Source: Planomicrobium soli
GTDB lineage: Bacteria; Bacillota; Bacilli; Bacillales_A; Planococcaceae
Direction of reading: 5' to 3'
DNA length: 64,000 bases
Assembly: GCF_003014655.1 (NCBI RefSeq)
Contig: NZ_PYAT01000012.1
Span: 1 to 64,000 of the forward strand
In this document: in pieces, positions 1 to 7,448 of the stretch
Numbering within the stretch: position 1 is the stretch's first letter
How the letters are laid out: each line of letters begins with the position of its first letter
Made by a program: the position numbers and the translations under genes
Notes under the pieces: generated by a model
What the model was told of the DNA's origin: nothing
What the model saw: only the letters and a program-made list of their open reading frames with translations
Databases searched by the model: none

Positions 1-13
1 ATCTCCATACAGA

Positions 14-66
14 AAAACACCTCCATAATTGTCGTTGTGACTACATACGACGATGGCGGTGTTTTT
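14..66. terminator. Imperfect hairpin ending in T-run
   Basis: AAAAACACC (14-22) pairs with GGTGTTTTT (58-66). Inside, CCAT pairs with ATGG and GTCGT with ACGAC around a loop. The long interrupted stem carries A and T runs on its flanks, so it could terminate in either direction. It lies just past the 3' end of the minus-strand oxidoreductase gene, which it probably serves. No other gene is visible in bases 1-125. Confidence 0.5.
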
Positions 67-125
67 TCCTTGTCTCATTTTATTGGGTCACTCTATGAAC
101 GTTGCTTGCTTTTTCTTATTCCGCT

Positions 126-1061
126 TTATTTGATACGAACCACCAATTTCCCTTGTGCGTGGTGGGTTTCGCTTAATTTATGGGCATTTTTTAAACCTTT
201 TTCGGTAAAGTCAAACGTCTCTCCAATAACCGCTTTCAGCTTGCCTGATTCGTATAAGTCAGCCAGCTTTTGAAGTTTTGCTCCGTCAGGTTCGAGAAAA
301 AGATAACCGATTTCCACATCGTATTTTTTCTCTTCCCCTTCAGAAGGCGGTTCGATGATGGACACCAGCTTTCCTTTCGATTTTAATATACCAAAGCTTT
401 TTGTCCGGATTTCTCCGCCCATGGTGTCTAGCACAATATCAAAATCACTGAGTACTTCACTAAAATCTTCATTTTTATAGTCGATCACTTGATCAGCACC
501 CAATGATTCGAGCAACTCTGCGTTTTTTTCGCTTGCAGTTGTTGCAACAAATGCGCCGAAACTTTTGGCAATTTGAATAGCGAAAGTCCCAACACCGCCG
601 GCTCCCGCATGAACCAGAACCTTGTCGCCTTCTTTGACTCCTGCAATTTCTACAAGCCCTTCCCATGCAGTCAAGCCTGTCAACGGAATCGCCGCTCCTT
701 CTTCAAAACTCATTGTTTCCGGCATTTTCGCAAGCAAGTATTCTTCCACTGGGACATATTCTGCGTATGTTCCTTGCCGTGTAGTCAACGGCCTCGTAAA
801 TACCCGGTCACCGACTTCGAATTTTGTGACATTTTTGCCTCTTTCTGCAATAACTCCAGCAGCATCCCAGCCTAGGATAATGGGAAACTCAAACGGCAAC
901 ATTTCTTTCAAATATCCCTCACGTAGTTTCCAATCTATCGGATTGATGGAAGTCGCATGAATTTCAAGCAAGACTTGATCGTCGTTAATCACCGGGCGCT
1001 CCAATTCGAGCTCTTTCAATTCTTCAATTCCGCCATACTGTTCGATAACAATTGCTTTCAT
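126..1061 (-). CDS. NADP-dependent zinc-independent alcohol dehydrogenase / quinone oxidoreductase
   Basis: This 311-residue protein belongs to the medium-chain dehydrogenase/reductase superfamily, quinone oxidoreductase branch. An N-terminal GroES-like half (SINPIDWKLREGY) is followed by a Rossmann half with the nucleotide motif HAGAGGVGTFAIQIAK and an IDYKNEDF segment after the second strand. The structural-zinc Cys cluster is absent, as expected for the zinc-free branch. Such enzymes reduce quinones, enones or aldehydes with NADPH in the cytosol; the substrate cannot be read from sequence. The start at 1061 was chosen because AAAGGAGAA lies 8-10 bases upstream and the protein then opens with MKAIV, typical of the family. 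A longer in-frame start at 1127 has no ribosome site. It is transcribed alone, divergently from the small membrane protein gene. Confidence 0.85.
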   Translation of the reverse strand: MKAIVIEQYGGIEELKELELERPVINDDQVLLEIHATSINPIDWKLREGYLKEMLPFEFPIILGWDAAGVIAERGKNVTKFEVGDRVFTRPLTTRQGTYAEYVPVEEYLLAKMPETMSFEEGAAIPLTGLTAWEGLVEIAGVKEGDKVLVHAGAGGVGTFAIQIAKSFGAFVATTASEKNAELLESLGADQVIDYKNEDFSEVLSDFDIVLDTMGGEIRTKSFGILKSKGKLVSIIEPPSEGEEKKYDVEIGYLFLEPDGAKLQKLADLYESGKLKAVIGETFDFTEKGLKNAHKLSETHHAQGKLVVRIK

Positions 1062-1245
1062 GAATGATTCTCCTTTCTTTCCTTTTACCATATTACCCAG
1101 CATTGATTGATTGTATGCAATTAACAATATGGATGATATTCAAAAGTCTCTGTTTGGTTTTATATATACTGCCCCTATGGTAACTTACAAAATAAACATT
1201 TTCTTCGACCAGTTCTCCTTTTCCATATTTCAAGAATTCTTCTCA

Positions 1246-1265
1246 TGTTATATTAGAATTTCTAA
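1246..1265 (+). promoter_or_regulatory. Extended -10 promoter with adjacent inverted repeat
   Basis: TG-T-TATATT (1246-1254) is an extended -10 element for the small gene starting at 1294. The perfect inverted repeat TTAGAA-T-TTCTAA (1253-1265) overlaps its end, in an operator-like position. A second 10-bp palindrome, AAGAATTCTT, lies at 1232-1241. No good -35 is visible. Confidence 0.4.
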
Positions 1266-1293
1266 ACCCCACTCTCTTTAAAGGAGACAGATC

Positions 1294-1509
1294 ATGGAAG
1301 CTCTCATAGCAAGTGCTTTTTCAACTCTCATCATTTTTATAACGGTTTTTTCTATCATTAAAATTCTTATTATCGGCCTTCAGCGCAAAGAAATCTTACG
1401 CCGGCAGTTTTTCGTTTTTTCCGGTGCCGTTGTATTCACTGGAGCGATGGCTGCATTCCTGTTGCCAGCAGGCTTTGCCAAACTAGCGGGAATTTTACTG
1501 GCCAACTAA
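1294..1509 (+). CDS. Small two-helix membrane protein, unknown function
   Basis: This 71-residue protein has two predicted membrane helices (about residues 5-27 and 40-67) joined by a short basic cytoplasmic loop (QRKEILRRQ). I do not recognise a family. The gene is supported by the ribosome site AAAGGAGA placed 7 bases before ATG, a candidate extended -10 promoter upstream, and a strong terminator directly after the stop. It is therefore a single-gene transcription unit, divergent from the oxidoreductase and convergent with the lipoprotein gene. The start is unambiguous. Confidence 0.65.
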   Translation: MEALIASAFSTLIIFITVFSIIKILIIGLQRKEILRRQFFVFSGAVVFTGAMAAFLLPAGFAKLAGILLAN

Positions 1510-1513
1510 CATA

Positions 1514-1557
1514 GAAAGAGGACAGCTCTTTGATGCTAGAGCTGTCCTCTTCTTTTT
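1514..1557 (+). terminator. Intrinsic terminator
   Basis: The 14-bp stem AAGAGGACAGCTCT (1516-1529) pairs with AGAGCTGTCCTCTT (1538-1551) and is followed by CTTTTTC. It ends the small membrane protein unit. The flanking A residues may let it also serve the convergent lipoprotein gene. Confidence 0.9.
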
Positions 1558-1562
1558 CATTC

Positions 1563-1964
1563 TTACCACTTTACCAATAATAGATAATCTCCATCTGTGT
1601 CACTGCAGCCTTCCACCACGTAGTCTGTTCGCTCTGCTGTTTCAGTTTCTTTTATTGCCGTACAAGCCATTTCTATAATTTCACCAGAACCGAATTTGTC
1701 TTCCGTATAATCTACAATCATCTTTAGTTTGCTTCCATCAAAGTCAAGGTCCTGGTAAATCGGGTCACCCTCTGTAGTAAAAGAGGTGATTCGAATTTTG
1801 TCGGCTTTTCCTTGTTGGACATTTGTTAAAAATGCTGTAAACCGTTTTTCATTTTCCAGTTCACTATGCCGTTCTACCACGATATCCTCTGGCTCTACTT
1901 TTTCCTGGCACCCTCCAAGAATTATTAGAATTACAACGCAGCCTGCTATTAACCCCTTTTGCAT
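1563..1964 (-). CDS. DUF4362-type lipoprotein
   Basis: This 133-residue exported lipoprotein has a lysine near the N-terminus, a hydrophobic segment and the lipobox LGGC, with Cys19 as the predicted lipidated residue. The mature part carries KIRITSFTTEGDPIYQDLDFDG, split here as KIRITSFTTEGDP then IYQDLDFDG, which is characteristic of the Bacillales DUF4362 family. Two further cysteines near the C-terminus (ACTAI, EGCSD) could form a disulfide. The function of the family is unknown. Start 1964 is preferred over 1973 because AGAGGATGA then sits at proper spacing; at 1973 it would touch the start codon. The next gene upstream on the same strand is the M1-type peptidase. Confidence 0.75.
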   Translation of the reverse strand: MQKGLIAGCVVILIILGGCQEKVEPEDIVVERHSELENEKRFTAFLTNVQQGKADKIRITSFTTEGDPIYQDLDFDGSKLKMIVDYTEDKFGSGEIIEMACTAIKETETAERTDYVVEGCSDTDGDYLLLVKW

Positions 1965-2027
1965 ATCGCTCATCCTCTTTTTCCATTAGACGCAGTAGAA
2001 ACGATTAAATTACGCAAAATCAAAAAA

Positions 2028-3413
2028 TTATTTCAGCCACTCTTCGAAAAATCCGCTATGATCTTCTTTAAAATGATCATTGAAAAATGCTATAAAGGTT
2101 TCGGTATCGACATTTTGAAATTGATATTCTTCATAATAAGCTGCCAAAAACCGGAAAGCTTCTTCTTCTCCGCCATGCTCATTGAAAAAATCCCGTAAGA
2201 TGATCGGGGTTTTCCCGTAAATGGTTGTAACATATTCAATTTCCTCATATTCATCTAAAGGGAGGTTGCTGTATTCGTTTGTTCCTTCATAACTTGCCAT
2301 GTCGGCAGCAGATCCAAAGCCATAGTCCTCACTGCCAAAACGGTCAGCTAAAAATAAGGACGTTACATATTCCGTAATGCTTTCGTCCAGCCAAGCGTGC
2401 TCAAACGGATCGTTTGCCACGAGAAAATAAAACCATTGATGGCCAATTTCATGAACAAGTACGTTCTCCAAGTTTTCCTGATCAGATGCAACTTCTATAA
2501 CATTGGGGTATTCCATGTAACCGTCATTGGCGATAATGTCCAACTCCTGAAACGGATTATCGCCTATTTTTTCTTCAAAGAAACTGTAAGCATCCACCGC
2601 CAGTTCCGCAGTTTCCTCCACTATATCCGATCCGACAGGAAAGAACATACGCAATTGGGTATCGTTCGCTTTCCTCGTCCGGGTGATCCATTCTTCCGGA
2701 TCCATGAATGCTATATAAAAGTCCTTGATCCTTTCACCTTCCACCGTCCCGGAAGAACTTGGCTGAAGTTCACCATCGTCCGCTGAACTTGCCACAAAAA
2801 ATTCCTGAGGAAGATCATATGACACTTTATATTTGCTGTAATTGGTGTGATAGGATTCACCTTTCAAATCAAAGTCTTCTATTGTCCATCCGTTTTGATA
2901 GAAACCGAGCATCGGATACCACTGAGCCAAAAAATAACTGGCGCCGTCTTGCGAAAGCCGCAGCCCTTCTTTTGGAAGTCTTAGCGTGTAATCAATTTTC
3001 AAGCGCTTTTCTTCTCCTGGTTCTAATTCTTCTTGGAGTTCGATCAATAGCTGATTGTTTTCCAGGTCATAACTTAATGTTTCTCCTGAAGCGGATACAG
3101 ACGAAATGGAAGTTATAGCCGGGTCTTGCATCAAACCCGGCGTTTCTTCTTCGTTGATGGCATTAGGAATAAAATAAAAACCGACCGTTTCCCAATCATC
3201 TTTCGATCTGTTCTCAACATCGATTTCTGCACTGATGCGAAACAAGTCTCCTTCATCAAGTTCTATCTGCATATTATAGGAAGCGCTGGCTTCCGGGTCT
3301 AATTTGCCTTCTTCAGAGCCGCTTGTCATTTGAGATATAATAAAAACCGCAGCACTTAGAATAACAATAAGAATCCCTGCACTTCCAATCAGCCATTTCT
3401 TCTTTTTAGTCAT
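2028..3413 (-). CDS. Membrane-anchored M1-family (gluzincin) metallopeptidase
   Basis: This 461-residue protein has a basic start (TKKKKW), one N-terminal membrane helix and a large extracellular part. The zinc site is HEIGHQW with a downstream glutamate in WLDESITEY (His321, Glu322, His325 and Glu344 from this start), the HExxH-18-E pattern of M1 peptidases. At the exopeptidase position where aminopeptidase N has GAMEN, the sequence reads GYMEYP, so substrate handling may differ. B. subtilis has comparable anchored M1-like proteins of unknown role. Two close in-frame starts (3413 and 3419) exist; 3413 gives GCGGGG better spacing. A still longer frame to 3497 has no ribosome site. Divergent from queC. 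Confidence 0.75.
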   Translation of the reverse strand: MTKKKKWLIGSAGILIVILSAAVFIISQMTSGSEEGKLDPEASASYNMQIELDEGDLFRISAEIDVENRSKDDWETVGFYFIPNAINEEETPGLMQDPAITSISSVSASGETLSYDLENNQLLIELQEELEPGEEKRLKIDYTLRLPKEGLRLSQDGASYFLAQWYPMLGFYQNGWTIEDFDLKGESYHTNYSKYKVSYDLPQEFFVASSADDGELQPSSSGTVEGERIKDFYIAFMDPEEWITRTRKANDTQLRMFFPVGSDIVEETAELAVDAYSFFEEKIGDNPFQELDIIANDGYMEYPNVIEVASDQENLENVLVHEIGHQWFYFLVANDPFEHAWLDESITEYVTSLFLADRFGSEDYGFGSAADMASYEGTNEYSNLPLDEYEEIEYVTTIYGKTPIILRDFFNEHGGEEEAFRFLAAYYEEYQFQNVDTETFIAFFNDHFKEDHSGFFEEWLK

Positions 3414-3556
3414 TTTCATCCCCGCTCGCTCAAGTTTCTCGTCTTTTGCACCTTTTATCCTTATCCAAATATTACCTTGAATTAGGCATGTTAACAATGC
3501 TTGTAAAATGATTTAATTTTTAAATGCCGAGTTCTTTTTAACACCCGAAGCCAGCC

Positions 3557-3567
3557 TATGGTATTAT
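3557..3567 (+). promoter_or_regulatory. Extended -10 promoter of queCDE
   Basis: TATG-G-TATTAT matches an extended -10 (TRTGnTATAAT) and lies about 19 bases before the riboswitch aptamer. No strong -35 is visible, which is common for extended -10 promoters. Confidence 0.55.
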
Positions 3568-3585
3568 GGACAGTGTTCGAAAAAA

Positions 3586-3622
3586 AGAGGTTCGCAAACT
3601 CCCTCTCAAAAAAACTAAGGAG
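3586..3622 (+). promoter_or_regulatory. preQ1 class I riboswitch
   Basis: P1 stem AGAGG (3586-3590) pairs with CCTCT (3602-3606). The loop starts TTC, and an A-rich tail runs into ACTAAGGAG (3614-3622), which forms the pseudoknot in this class. AAGGAG at 3617-3622 is also the queC ribosome site, 9 bases before ATG 3632. The aptamer therefore appears to act on translation: bound preQ1 would hide the ribosome site and lower queCDE synthesis. The very small size and conserved bases match the established preQ1-I class. Confidence 0.92.
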
Positions 3623-3631
3623 TCAGATAAA

Positions 3632-4297
3632 ATGAAAAACGAAAAAGCGGTTGTCGTATTCAGCGGCGGCCAAGACAGCACCACGTGCCTTTTTTGGGCA
3701 TTGCAGAACTTCGGTGAAGTTGCAACAGTGACATTCGACTATGGCCAACGCCATTCGGCTGAAATTGAAGTAGCGCGGAAAATCGCCGATGAACTTGGCG
3801 TGAAGTTTAAAGTATTGGATATGACGTTGATCAACCAACTGTCTGCCAATGCATTAACACGGGCCGATATAGACATTACAGCAAAAGAAGGCGAACTGCC
3901 TTCCACATTCGTGCCTGGAAGAAACTTGTTGTTCCTATCTTTTGCCGCAGTATACGCGGACGCCATCGGATCGCGCCATTTGATCACAGGCGTCAGCGAG
4001 ACCGATTTCAGCGGTTATCCGGATTGCCGCGACACGTTTATCCGTTCTTTGAACGTATCCTTGAACTTGGCAATGGACAAGCAATTCATCATTCATACGC
4101 CGCTTATGTGGTTAGATAAAGCAGGCGTTTGGGAATTGTCCGATGGACTTGGGGCGCTAGAGTTTGTCCAAGAAAAAACGTTGACATGCTATGAAGGAAT
4201 TCCCAGCACCGGCTGCGGCGAATGCCCTTCCTGCAAATTGCGGAACGAAGGCTTGAAAACATACTTAGTTCAAAAAGCGGCAGGTGCCGTGGAATGA
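3632..4297 (+). CDS. queC: 7-cyano-7-deazaguanine synthase QueC
   Basis: This 221-residue ATP-dependent enzyme converts 7-carboxy-7-deazaguanine to preQ0 using ammonia, on the queuosine path. The PP-loop SGGQDSTTC lies at residues 11-19, and the C-terminal zinc cysteines are in TCYEG...GCGECPSCK. Length matches the B. subtilis protein (about 219). Start 3632 is fixed by the riboswitch-embedded AAGGAG; the in-frame ATG at 3566 lies upstream of the aptamer and would be translated through it. The gene is first of queC-queD-queE, each overlapping the next by 4 bases (ATGA). Regulation is expected from the preQ1 riboswitch. Confidence 0.95.
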   Translation: MKNEKAVVVFSGGQDSTTCLFWALQNFGEVATVTFDYGQRHSAEIEVARKIADELGVKFKVLDMTLINQLSANALTRADIDITAKEGELPSTFVPGRNLLFLSFAAVYADAIGSRHLITGVSETDFSGYPDCRDTFIRSLNVSLNLAMDKQFIIHTPLMWLDKAGVWELSDGLGALEFVQEKTLTCYEGIPSTGCGECPSCKLRNEGLKTYLVQKAAGAVE

Positions 4298-4719
4298 TGC
4301 AGCAATTTTATCCTTCTCCCCTACATTCCTACCGTTTTGAATTAAATAAAGACATGAACTTCTCTGCCGCGCATTTCATTCCAAGTGAGGAAGCTGGAAA
4401 ATGCCAAGCAGTTCATGGCCATACGTATTTTGTAAATGTTACGATCGGCGGCAATGAACTTGATTCGATCGGATTTTTAATTGACTTTAAAATAATAAAA
4501 GATGTTGTCCATAAAAAATACGACCACTCTGTTCTGAATGACCATCCGGAATTCAAAGACAAATTTCCGACTACGGAATTATTGGCTGAACAGATTTGGA
4601 ACTCGATCCAAGAAGTTTTAGATACGCGAAGCAACCGGCCCCAATGCCTGCAAGTGATTGTTCGTGAGACACCTACAAGTTATGTTGTTTATCGCCCGAG
4701 ACAGGAGGAATTGGCATGA
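4294..4719 (+). CDS. queD: 6-carboxy-5,6,7,8-tetrahydropterin synthase QueD
   Basis: This 141-residue pterin-fold enzyme makes 6-carboxytetrahydropterin from dihydroneopterin triphosphate, the first committed step from GTP toward queuosine. Visible features are the zinc histidines His27 (AAHF) and His41/His43 (HGHTY), and the catalytic Cys37 in [10 protein letters not shown]-terminal glutamate in RETPTS anchors the pterin in this family. The ATG at 4294 overlaps the queC stop as ATGA, suggesting translational coupling; ATG 4297 is also possible. It overlaps queE by 4 bases at its own end. Confidence 0.94.
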   Translation: MMQQFYPSPLHSYRFELNKDMNFSAAHFIPSEEAGKCQAVHGHTYFVNVTIGGNELDSIGFLIDFKIIKDVVHKKYDHSVLNDHPEFKDKFPTTELLAEQIWNSIQEVLDTRSNRPQCLQVIVRETPTSYVVYRPRQEELA

Positions 4720-5423
4720 AGATTCCGGTAATGGAAGTGTTCGGTCCGACAATCCAAGGCGAAGGCATGGTTATGGGCCAAAAAACAATGTTTGTCCGTA
4801 CAGCAGGCTGTGATTATTCCTGTGCATGGTGCGATTCCAGTTTCACATGGGACGGCACCGGCAAAAGCGTTTCAAAACAGCCGCAGGAAATTATAGAAGA
4901 GCTTCGGCAAATCGGCGGAGAATCCTTCTCCCATGTAACGATTTCCGGCGGCAACCCGGCCCTTCATAAAGGAATTGGCGAACTGGTCGATCTCTGCCAT
5001 CAGAACGGATGGAAAGTGGCCGTCGAAACACAAGGCTCCATGTGGCAAGAATGGCTTCGAAATATTGATGACATTACGATTTCTCCAAAACCTCCGAGTT
5101 CCGGCATGAAAACCGATTTCGGCAAATTGGACTTCTTCATGGAGAATTTGGCAGACGCCAATGCCAGTTTGAAAGTGGTCATTTTTGATGAAGAAGATTT
5201 CAAATACGCAGAAGATGTTCATCTGCGCTATCCAATGGTTCCGTTCTTTTTACAGACAGGCAACAGCGATACGGTTACAACCGATGATGCCCGTCTCGTC
5301 CAGGACCTACTGGAACGCTACGAATGGTTGATCGACATATCGGTAAATTCAACGATCATGAACGATGCCAAAGTGCTTCCGCAGCTCCATACACTTGTAT
5401 GGGGAAATAAGCGCGGGGTTTAA
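4716..5423 (+). CDS. queE: 7-carboxy-7-deazaguanine synthase QueE (radical SAM)
   Basis: This 235-residue radical SAM enzyme contracts carboxytetrahydropterin to 7-carboxy-7-deazaguanine. The [4Fe-4S] cysteines are Cys32, Cys36 and Cys39 in GCDYSCAWCDSSF, a canonical CxxxCxxC. An upstream GPTIQGEG motif and the glycine-rich ISGGNPAL are also typical of QueE. Translation is coupled to queD (ATGA). It is the last gene of the riboswitch-controlled operon and is followed by a strong terminator. The queF reductase that completes preQ1 synthesis, and that ends the B. subtilis operon, is not here. Confidence 0.94.
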   Translation: MKIPVMEVFGPTIQGEGMVMGQKTMFVRTAGCDYSCAWCDSSFTWDGTGKSVSKQPQEIIEELRQIGGESFSHVTISGGNPALHKGIGELVDLCHQNGWKVAVETQGSMWQEWLRNIDDITISPKPPSSGMKTDFGKLDFFMENLADANASLKVVIFDEEDFKYAEDVHLRYPMVPFFLQTGNSDTVTTDDARLVQDLLERYEWLIDISVNSTIMNDAKVLPQLHTLVWGNKRGV

Positions 5424-5459
5424 AAAGGTTGAAAGGCATAATAGCCTTTCAACCTTTTT
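5422..5459 (+). terminator. Terminator of queCDE
   Basis: AAAAAGGTTGAAAGGC pairs with GCCTTTCAACCTTTTT around an ATAATA loop, ending in a T-run. It begins right at the queE stop codon. Confidence 0.92.
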
Positions 5460-5603
5460 GGATTAGCGGTAATCTAATGACTCTATATACTTTTCCTTTC
5501 CTCTCCTTAAAATCCATATGAAGTTATCAGCGAAATTTTCACAATGCCCGGCGCTGCATGTATAGCAGAATGCCGAGAATAGAGAAAAAGTAAGTTGCAA
5601 AAT

Positions 5604-5643
5604 ACAAAAAAAGCCCTTTGTTCCGAAGAACAAAAGGGCTTTT
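5604..5643 (-). terminator. Terminator of MscS-like gene
   Basis: The stem AGCCCTTTGTTC / GAACAAAAGGGCT with a CGAA loop has one bulged A. Read on the minus strand it is followed by a run of seven T. It lies 13 bases past the channel gene stop. The rest of 5460-5603 shows no credible gene. Confidence 0.85.
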
Positions 5644-5655
5644 AAGCTTTGCTTT

Positions 5656-6924
5656 TTAAACTCCACCAGTTGGCGGTTTTTTGTTTTCAGCTTGCGATTT
5701 TGCTTCAAATCGTTCCAATTGGCGTTTCGCAAAGTCGCGGCCGCCGATACCGAAAGCTACTGCGAAAGCTACTGACAATCCGGCAATGATGAAAAGGAAT
5801 GCCGTGTTGACAATGCTAGTCGCGAAGTTCAATTGATCTAGCGTCATAAATACCGCGATGATCATGACTGCGTATTTCACAATTGCACCCATGATGCGGT
5901 TGCCAGAAGCCTGGTTTACATAGTTGCCTAATAAGTTACCTCCAACTAACCCAAGGCCCAGAATGATCAAAGCGCTCAAGATGTTTGGCAAGTAACTGAT
6001 AACAGATTCACCAATGTTGTTCAGCACATCCAGTTGCAGCACGTTCAATGCTTCAACTGTAAAGAAGATGATGATCAACGTTTGAACAACTTTACCGACG
6101 ATATTCGCTAAGTCGAATGAAGGAGTTTTAGACTTGCTTCCAGTGTTCAAGTACTGGGAAACGTTGTCGATTCCAGTGCCTTTCAACAGGCTGGTCAACA
6201 ATTCTCCTACAAACTTACCAATTGCTACCCCTACAAGAATCAGGATAACTCCAACAAAGATATTGGGAATCATGTTCAATACTTGATTCAGCATTGCAGT
6301 AATCGGCTGTGCAATGGTATCGATGTTCAGCGTTTCTAAAGCGATTGTAACGATTGGAATAAGTACTAAGATAAAGACAACATTGCCCAATACGTTTGCT
6401 AAGGTATTTTTATCTGCACCTGTCGTACTTTGTTGAGCTGCTGATTTGTTCGTTAATTTGTTGAACCATTTGTCGATATTAATCGTTGATAAAACAGTCA
6501 CCACAAGATTTTTGACAAACTTTGCAACAAAATAACCAATTACGAGAATAACGATTGCCGTCAATAGGTTTGGCAGGAATGCCAACAATTTGTTCATCAT
6601 GTTGGTAATCGGTGCCGCAACTGTTCCCATGTTCAATTGATCCAGTACGCTCGGGATGAAAAGAATAAAGACTAGGTAGTAGAATATTTTCCCGATTGAC
6701 TTTAACTTGCTGTCTGCGTCTCTTTCATCAGCTGCCATATGGCCTCTGACCATTGCACGCCGAGCCCCCAGTTTTCTTAACCCTTTAGTAAAAATTGCTC
6801 TAACAATGCTTGCAACAATCCATGCTACAATTAGCAGCAAGATAGCACCGATGACATTTGGCAAAAAGTTCACGATGGTCGTAAACATGTCACGAAATGC
6901 GCCCGTTACTTGGTTCGTATTCAT
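5656..6924 (-). CDS. MscS-superfamily-related integral membrane protein with four LPN helix repeats
   Basis: This 422-residue, almost wholly hydrophobic protein is built from four copies of a unit reading roughly LPN-x8-ILxxG/A-hydrophobic-FV: NFLPNVIGAI (19-28), AFLPNLLTAI (115-124), NMIPNIFVGV (217-226) and SYLPNILSAL (310-319). Copies 2 and 3 share a preceding PIT.M.N.. helix. This is the 'conserved TM helix' architecture of CmpX/MscS-type proteins. The C-terminal FGIGGRDFAKRQLE resembles the pore-lining end of the family. The likely role is a mechanosensitive or stress-related channel in the plasma membrane, but a full MscS beta domain is absent. AAAGGGGAA precedes the start by 8 bases. 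Candidate sigma-A and sigma-B promoters lie upstream. Confidence 0.8.
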   Translation of the reverse strand: MNTNQVTGAFRDMFTTIVNFLPNVIGAILLLIVAWIVASIVRAIFTKGLRKLGARRAMVRGHMAADERDADSKLKSIGKIFYYLVFILFIPSVLDQLNMGTVAAPITNMMNKLLAFLPNLLTAIVILVIGYFVAKFVKNLVVTVLSTINIDKWFNKLTNKSAAQQSTTGADKNTLANVLGNVVFILVLIPIVTIALETLNIDTIAQPITAMLNQVLNMIPNIFVGVILILVGVAIGKFVGELLTSLLKGTGIDNVSQYLNTGSKSKTPSFDLANIVGKVVQTLIIIFFTVEALNVLQLDVLNNIGESVISYLPNILSALIILGLGLVGGNLLGNYVNQASGNRIMGAIVKYAVMIIAVFMTLDQLNFATSIVNTAFLFIIAGLSVAFAVAFGIGGRDFAKRQLERFEAKSQAENKKPPTGGV

Positions 6925-6974
6925 CTTTCGTTCCCCTTTCCAGTTTTGGATTTATTTTATGGTGCTACTTCAAT

Positions 6975-6999
6975 ATTCCCAAGTAACCCTTCTACAAAC
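6975..6999 (-). promoter_or_regulatory. Candidate sigma-B promoter of channel gene
   Basis: On the minus strand GTTTGT, 13 bases, then GGGAAT resembles the general-stress consensus GTTTAA-N12..15-GGGTAT. It sits about 50 bases before the start codon. Confidence 0.4.
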
Positions 7000-7015
7000 C
7001 AAAAATACCTTATTC

Positions 7016-7043
7016 TTTATAATATTCTGACTTTTTGATGCAA
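7016..7043 (-). promoter_or_regulatory. Candidate sigma-A promoter of channel gene
   Basis: On the minus strand TTGCAT, 16 bases, then TATAAA. It is located upstream of the sigma-B-like site, giving two possible transcripts for the channel. Confidence 0.4.
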
Positions 7044-7089
7044 ATTACTTATAATGTTGTACATGGTATAACTTTATAAGTATTGGTTT

Positions 7090-7120
7090 TTGACAATGAA
7101 TGTACTTTTTCAAATATAAT
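7090..7120 (+). promoter_or_regulatory. Sigma-A-like promoter with no gene behind it
   Basis: TTGACA (7090-7095), a 19-base spacer and TATAAT (7115-7120): both hexamers are consensus, though the spacer is long. The plus-strand transcript would meet the terminator at 7181-7208 after about 80 bases, with no convincing reading frame between. Confidence 0.45.
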
Positions 7121-7126
7121 ATTTTA

Positions 7127-7208
7127 CGTAAAGATTATTAAAAGGACAAACTGAAGCCATTGATCTGTTTTATTCCAAATAAAAAACCGGCCCCATGGCC
7201 GGTTTTCT
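7127..7208 (+). ncRNA. Candidate small RNA (promoter to terminator)
   Basis: The roughly 82-base stretch lies between a consensus-hexamer promoter and a GC-rich intrinsic terminator on the plus strand. Only an AAAAGGAC (about 7139-7146) hints at a ribosome site, and no sensible peptide follows at proper spacing. The terminator also suits the minus-strand small protein gene, so the promoter is the only plus-strand-specific evidence. Confidence 0.25.
7181..7208. terminator. Bidirectional terminator
   Basis: AAAACCGGCC-CCAT-GGCCGGTTTT, with A-run on one side and T-rich sequence on the other. It follows the stop of the minus-strand 61-residue gene by one base and would also stop plus-strand transcription. 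Confidence 0.85.
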
Positions 7209-7394
7209 TTACACGCCCATTTTACGGCGTGTATTGCTTACTTTTTTCGTCTGCTGGCTTTTCATTTTTTTGGTTTCTTTAGATGCATTGGCTCCGCCTT
7301 GGTTATTGGAAGCTTGATTTTTCTTTGCTTCCAGTTGGCGTATTACCGCTTCCTGCAAACTCATTTTTTTGGGAGTTTCGTTGGATTCAGTCAT
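7209..7394 (-). CDS. Small basic low-complexity protein, unknown
   Basis: This 61-residue, highly hydrophilic protein has a net positive charge and a predicted N-terminal helix (MSLQEAVIRQLEAKK). A Gln/Asn-rich middle and a Lys/Arg tail (KKVSNTRRKMGV) follow. I do not recognise a family. Support comes from the ribosome site GAGGGATGA upstream of ATG, its own extended -10 promoter (7449-7457), and a terminator one base after the stop. It may bind nucleic acid or the ribosome, but that is inference from charge alone. It sits where B. subtilis has ackA after ytxK. Confidence 0.6.
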   Translation of the reverse strand: MTESNETPKKMSLQEAVIRQLEAKKNQASNNQGGANASKETKKMKSQQTKKVSNTRRKMGV

Positions 7395-7448
7395 ATCTCA
7401 TCCCTCTTTTCTGTTAAAAATTCCATTTCCCGGTTACTTCATATCTTT

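Noticed and set aside
3566-3631. Upstream ATG extending queC by 22 residues
   Set aside because: It precedes the preQ1 aptamer and would translate through it; the aptamer's AAGGAG clearly serves ATG 3632.
5463-5732. 89-residue reading frame on the minus strand after queE
   Set aside because: It overlaps the 3' end of the MscS-like gene in another frame, crosses that gene's terminator and has no ribosome site or recognisable composition.
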